Below, piece after piece: positions 59,290 to 64,000 of a stretch of 64,000 nt of DNA. A program made the position numbers and the translations under genes. The DNA lies in contig WPIO01000149.1 in NCBI GenBank assembly GCA_009760855.2, positions 627,001 through 691,000 of the forward strand. The letters are read 5' to 3'. Under the pieces are notes generated by a model. That model was not told the DNA's origin and ran no database searches. It was given only the letters and a program-made list of their open reading frames with translations. The DNA comes from Cristatella mucedo. Lineage: Eukaryota > Bryozoa > Phylactolaemata > Cristatellidae. Each line of letters opens with the position of its first letter. The first letter of the stretch is position 1.

Positions 59290-61000
59290 TTGGCTTTGCT
59301 ACGACTGCCGGCGTCTGGCAGAGCAACCCTCTATCGCCGATACTCTTTCATCTGGCGGTGAAGCCGGTTGTCAGAGTCGCAAGCAGCGCGAGTGCTGCTT
59401 CCAGCTTGGCGGAACCTCCCTCTCGATCTGTGCCTTGATGGATGACCGCGCCTTGTTCTCAGGCACGTCTTCTGGTCTATTGTGTCTGCAGCTGAGCAGG
59501 CTGCGTCGACGCTGGGCGTGCAGTTCCGGCCGGCGAAGTGCTGCATCGTCACCCGCAAGGGTGCGGAGGCCGTGTCCGCCTCAATCACCCTGCACGGCGG
59601 GCGGTTCTGAAAACTTCCGGAGTCCATCGCCGTGACCTCGGAGCCCCGCGGGGTCTCGGTCAGCTTTGGGCTAAAACAGAGCAGGCCTGCTCTTCCCTCG
59701 CGAGGGACATTGACCTGCTTCAGGCCAGCCTTCTAGCCTCTTGGCAAAAGCTTGACGCCCTGCGGACCTTAATCCTGCCTCGGCTCGACTACCATTGTCG
59801 GGCTCGGCTCGTGCTTAAAGCTGCCCTGCATCCAGCCGAAAAGGCTCCTGGTGGAGCTATGTCGCTTCTCTTGTGGTCTGCCGAACTTTACAGTGGCGCA
59901 TTTCTCGTTTGCGCCTCGCTCTGCGGGCGGGCTTGGCTTGATCCGTTTCGGGACAAACGCCTCCATCTCACGTGCTGAGAATGCCTGTCGCATGCTGTGC
60001 TCCCCCGATGCGTGCGTCCGTCAAGTCGCTCGTCACCGACTCGATCAAGCAATCGCCAGCTTGGACGGCACGCTGTCGTCTGATAACAAGTGTTCGCGAT
60101 ACCTTAGCCCAGCAACCTTCGGTCCTGATACAGAACAGTGTCGGCCAGATCTCGCTGCGGTCGGACGCGTGTAAGTGCCTGTAGCGGCTCTCCTGCCGCC
60201 TCTCGCTGGACGGCCCTGAAGTGCTGGCACCGTGTCCAACGACCATGACGACATTGACCAATGGGTCGTGCCGCGAGTGGTTATCGCGAAGCTGTGGGAG
60301 TCCGCCAGGCTCGTAGAAGGCCGGGCTTGGGCGGCCCAGCCTGCACAGGGCTGGGTCAGCTGCTGCCTGGCCACGGACCGATTCACCACCCACAGTCTCT
60401 TCCAGACCACGGGTCTCAGCCTGTCATTCCGAGCTTGGCGGCTTGTCCACCGGCGTGCCTGGACGTGCTGCCGGTGGCCGCTGCTATGAGTCGGGCATAC
60501 CACAGGACGGCCACCAGCTGCCGCCGCACGGAGGTAAAGACCATTTGCCACGTGCTGAGCAACTGCCGGCCGATGCTGCATGCAATTACGGCCCTACAGT
60601 TCGGGCTGCCTAATTAAAGTTCTTCTGGCCATTGCACTCAACTGCATGTCGGCAGGCCGAACCCTCCCACTTGCGGTTGGTCTGGCTCTCAAGCCGGACC
60701 TGGTCATCGACAACGGCACTGATATGGTAATCGTTGATGTGACGGCGCCGTTCGACGACAGCAAGGATGCTCTGATTGTGACAGTCCTGAAAAAGACCAA
60801 TAAATATGCAGCAGCCACTGCCCGTTCTTTCCTGACCGCTGGCTGCCGGTCGGCAATGATGAGGCCCTTTGTGGTCGGTGCTCCCGGCAGCTGGTGGCAA
60901 ACGATAAAGCTTGCGTGGCTGACTCTAGCATCCCATTCGCGGAGCGAAAGCCATTAAGGCGGCACTGCCTCTCCAACGTCATTACTGGAACTCGGAAGCC
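59290..61000 (+). mobile_element. R2/NeSL-like non-LTR retrotransposon, 5'-truncated and decayed
   Basis: The first piece is the end of the reverse transcriptase: GVWQSNPLSPILFHLAVKPV (the RQG.PLSP.LF box) and ALMDDRALFSGTSSGLL (MDD in place of ADD). The post-RT region follows: LASWQKLDALRTLILPRLDY (about 59.72-59.79 kb) and PRSAGGLGLIRFGTN (59.92 kb). A TICHVLSNCRPM stretch (60.54 kb) resembles the CCHC motif before the nuclease. LKPDLVID, MVIVDVTAPFDD, KKTNKYAAATARSFL and FVVGAPGSWW (60.68-60.9 kb) form the PD-D-K restriction-like endonuclease of R2-group elements. Frames change at least four times. Sequence from 61,000 on turns AT-rich. Confidence 0.75.
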
Positions 61001-61129
61001 GTGTGGTCCTTTTTCCTGAATCGGGAGGCCCGGGTAGCACCCGCGACCTCGGCAGGACCGGGTCCCGCCGGCTAATGTATATATACAAGTTAAAATTTTC
61101 AAAAAATTGATCTATATATGCGTGTTCGC

Positions 61130-61275
61130 GTGTTATATATATATATATATTAAAGTATACATAAACTATATAAAGAGGTTAGCTTATTTAACAGCCTTAT
61201 ATATATATATATATATATAATATATATTTATATAATATATATATATATATATGAGGCTGTTAAATCAGCTTACAG
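61130..61275. repeat. AT microsatellites and an inverted repeat
   Basis: TAGCTTATTTAACAGCCT (61,180-61,197) and AGGCTGTTAAATCAGCTT (61,254-61,271) are near-complementary arms around about 56 bases of AT. The arm sequence matches the 3' end of SINE family S2. Confidence 0.85.
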
Positions 61276-61584
61276 CCGAGCAGCACGGTGGTAATAAAAA
61301 TCTCGCGCTGCTTAACAAGAATTGCATGTGCTTCACCTCTTTCTAGACGCAGAATTTTACAGTAAGAAGTGACCGCCAAAGCTTTAAATGCCAAAAAGTT
61401 GGAAGATGATTGAACAAGTGTCCTAGATCTTGGTGAATTAGGACTGTGTTCGAACGCACTGTAGCCGCCGATGAACTAAATACCCTCACCAAGAATGTGA
61501 CGCACGTAACAGTGCGAGTCCTAGTAGACGCGGGACGACGCAGACGGCGATGACATTTGGGATACTGACCTATATATATATATG

Positions 61585-61629
<45 letters not shown>

Positions 61630-61919
61630 GTGCGTGCGTGCGTGCGTGCGTGCGTGCGTGAACCTGAAGTAGATATCGATAAAGCTGGCTATAGCGCCTC
61701 GAATGGTGGATGAGTCGTGGATGCCACCGGATACGTGCATGTGCGCTGAAGACGGCAAAGTGCGACAATAGTCAAGTCTATTGCGATAATGTGCACAAAT
61801 CTGTTCAATAGCTACAGAGAGACACACATAAACAGCACCAGCCACAGCGTACAGTTCACCAGTTCCAAGCAGAACGTATGGCTGATCAGTGAGCTCTTCA
61901 AAAGCCTTAGATGTTTGAG
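61276..61919. other. No gene; second AT/GTGC microsatellite
   Basis: (AT)n followed by TTTGTGTGCGTGCGTGCGTG lies at 61,571-61,664, in the same order as at 59.1 kb. The rest has no recognisable coding or repeat content. Confidence 0.5.
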
Positions 61920-62800
61920 TAAATCAGAGGCTGTGGAATTTCCGGTTCCTGATACTTGTAGCTTAGAAACCAATAATCCCATCACCGTCATCGTTTGATT
62001 AGATTAAGATGCTTACATTTGCGGAAATTTGAGCTTTTAGACAGGGATATCTCGTCTAAATTGGTCCGTACATTTGTGACATCCCGTCTCGACTTCTGTA
62101 GCTCACTGCTTGCTGGTTTATCAGCCTGTGCAATCAGGTGCTTACAGCTGGTGCAAAACTCTGCAGCTAGGCTTGTCTATCTTTACAGTCGCGGTTGTAA
62201 CAGCACGCCACTGCTAGCTGACTTGCACGGACTCCCAGTCAAGCAATGCATTGACTTCAAGTTTCTGTCACTCACATACTTTCAGGTTCCTTCATTTTTT
62301 GGCTCCAGCAGACCTGTCAAAGTAATTCCCCCACCACGCTAAGCATGGTACCACTCGCTTTTTGGAGACTAACCGTTTACCTATACCTCATACAAATTGC
62401 AAATCCTCTAAAGAATGTGCCGTTAGTTCGTATACTCCCAAAGTCTGGAACTCACTTCCTACTGGCGTCATAACATCCCCTCGCTTGACCAGGTATACAA
62501 AGAAGCTAAAATGCCTCTATTTATCACAGCATTTAGTGGGTCCATATGATTCTCCTTTTTGTGTGCTTATGTGTGCTGACATTGTGCATGCTGCCAGTAA
62601 CCGTATTTGCATGCTGACCATGTACATCTGCCAGTAACCGTATTTGATGCTGACCATGTGAATGTCACCCTTAACCAGGTTATGCTTATTGTCATTCAGC
62701 ATGCTACTATTAACCATTCGATCGCTCTTACTTTGCAGCAAATTGTATGTGCCTAGATAGAGTTTGGCTTCGCTGAGCGAGCTATAACAAATGTATTATT
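61920..62800 (+). mobile_element. LINE family A copy A10
   Basis: It reads LLDRDISSKLVRTFVTSRLD, LQLVQNSAARLVYLYSR and LADLHGLPVKQCIDFKFL, then AVSSYTPKVWNSLPTGVITS in another frame and the 3' UTR with GCATGCTGACCATGT twice. The tail TTGGCTTCGCTGAGCGAGCT is divergent. The 5' start matches that of A1 at 14.15 kb. Confidence 0.78.
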
Positions 62801-63529
62801 AACTATTTATCCATCCGTCCGTCCGTGCTTCCGTCCATCCATAAGCGCAGCTTTTTCCACACAAAGCGATCGCTGTGCTCAGTAGCTCGAGGAGGGGTGG
62901 CGTTCATGCATTCGTCGATCTGAAAAAGCGACGCACATATTTAAATACAATATAATAGACGGTTTTATTATAATTGATGCTTAAAATCTTTCGTCCAAAC
63001 CCACTCTACAGTTCTGAAATTCATTTCGATGCCGTAGACTCGAAACTCAGGAATGCTCTCGATGAGCATGCCGCCCAAATTCTGTCCTCGTACGTTACAA
63101 GAGTCCCCTTTCAGAGAGCTACGGCAAATTTCGTAAGCACACCACATGAAGCGCTGACTTGCACGACATTTATAGTAGCATATATCTGACCCTGTCTAGA
63201 CACGGATGAGTAGAATTTCTAGTTCTTCTTTTTTATCAACTCGAAAGTCTCGCTAGTCAGATTGTCAATTTATAAGCTATAGTCTTGCTTACAAATTTAA
63301 ATTCTGCAAATAAATTATGTGCATAATAAAGCTGAGCGTCCTATTCAAAAGAAAAATCACTGGTAGAGTTCCGTAAAGGCAGGGGGTTTAGGCCTATTTG
63401 TTGCTCGCTCTCCATTGGTACACCTGCTGTACGCCTTTCGCTGCAGATCGATATATCGTAGTAAATCTCCGCTGATAACTCCATCAAGTCACCAGGAATA
63501 AGTGAAGACTGGGCAAGAAAGCTGTCTCT
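62801..63529. other. No gene recognised
   Basis: It starts with a short (TCCG)n stretch (62,812-62,840). The frame 62,974-63,189 (+, 71 codons) has no known domain. Confidence 0.45.
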
Positions 63530-64000
63530 AGCTCACTCAAAGCCTAAGCGGCTTTCGGCGTGGGTTCAGTAGCCAACAGACCTTATCTTACACAACTAAC
63601 GCGACAGAGAGATAGTAAAACGCATTGTGTAGCCGCTCAGAATGGCTGTAAAGGATGTGCCGCGGTGGGCAGCAGAAGAATAAATTGCGTTGCTTTAAGA
63701 ATTGTGAAAGTAAATTCCGTAGTTTAGGCCCTGCAGAGCAAAGTAACCATTTGCCAACAGCCTTAATGCGAAATAATGGGTTAGCTCATTTATTTTTTGA
63801 TAGAAGATCTATTGGTGCAAGAAGGCTGAAACTGATGCTTCAATTCAGCAACGTACATGAAGGAGCTAAGCCGTGACAACCTTGTAGGTAAGAGAAAGAA
63901 ATGTGCTCTGAATCCATAGATTAACCCAGAGCCATCGCAGCTCTTTCAACAAAGGAGACACGTGGTTCAACCTCTTGATTTTTCTGACCAACCTTAAAGC
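63530..64000 (-). mobile_element. LINE family B copy B4 (runs off the window)
   Basis: On the minus strand it reads NHVSPLLKELRWLWVN, FLSLTYKVVTA and AGPKLRNLLSQF, then the 3' UTR word CCGAAAGCCGCTTAGGCTTT. It is decayed, and the 5' part lies beyond the window. Confidence 0.7.

Noticed and set aside
60045-60581. 178-codon minus-strand frame
   Set aside because: It is antisense to the R2-like element, whose + strand motifs are clear.

Overview
The window is animal nuclear DNA, most likely from an invertebrate. It has split genes with GT-AG introns, long (CT/GA)n, (AT)n and (CA)n microsatellites, several classes of non-LTR retrotransposon, tRNA-derived SINEs, Ty3/Gypsy-like remnants and a hAT transposase relic. 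Nothing in it is bacterial, and no rRNA gene or intact tRNA gene was seen. I cannot fix the phylum. The receptor type (somatomedin-B-like module plus Methuselah-like class B seven-transmembrane region) is common in arthropods and lophotrochozoans, so a spiralian is only a guess.

The host genes are a small cluster of related receptor copies, all on the + strand. Copy 1 runs from about 6.1 to 12.8 kb. Its pieces are a somatomedin-B-like exon, a 130-base exon with a PVTD..G.TY.N.YCA motif, and a large terminal exon holding the rest of the ectodomain and seven membrane segments. An extra copy of the start of that terminal exon sits upstream at 10.08 kb. Copy 2 has the same exons in the same phases, but its last intron has grown to about 10 kb: exons at 39.94-40.33 and 40.515-40.644 kb, terminal exon at 50.59-51.94 kb. 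Copy 3 is one decayed exon at 58.9 kb. Copy 1 carries an in-frame stop and a 4-base deletion in TM3. Copy 2 carries three in-frame TGA codons and a frame break. As written, none of the copies encodes a full receptor.

The rest is repeats. LINE family A (CR1/L2-like, with a (ATT)n-type 3' end) occurs about ten times, from an almost complete ORF2 (53.26-56.7 kb, minus) down to a 67-base 3' tail. A second L2-like family (B) is present four times, once split by a family A insertion. An R2/NeSL-like element with a C-terminal restriction-like endonuclease lies at 59.3-61.0 kb, and related endonuclease relics lie just upstream of both receptor copies. Ty3/Gypsy-like gag-protease relics sit at 3.8-5.6, 22.2-23.6 and 33.2-35.3 kb, and a Gypsy-like RT/RNase H relic at 15.0-16.2 kb.

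Large duplications join these parts. A 2.7 kb tandem direct repeat (24.0-29.5 kb) sits inside a multi-kilobase inverted repeat (22.2-25.5 against 31.1-35.3 kb). A block at 17.7-21.4 kb matches 42.4-45.4 kb, and a block at 49.1-50.8 kb matches 56.8-59.1 kb. These paralogous blocks provide empty sites that date several LINE and SINE insertions to after the duplications. All boundaries were set by eye and are approximate unless a splice site or target-site duplication is named.
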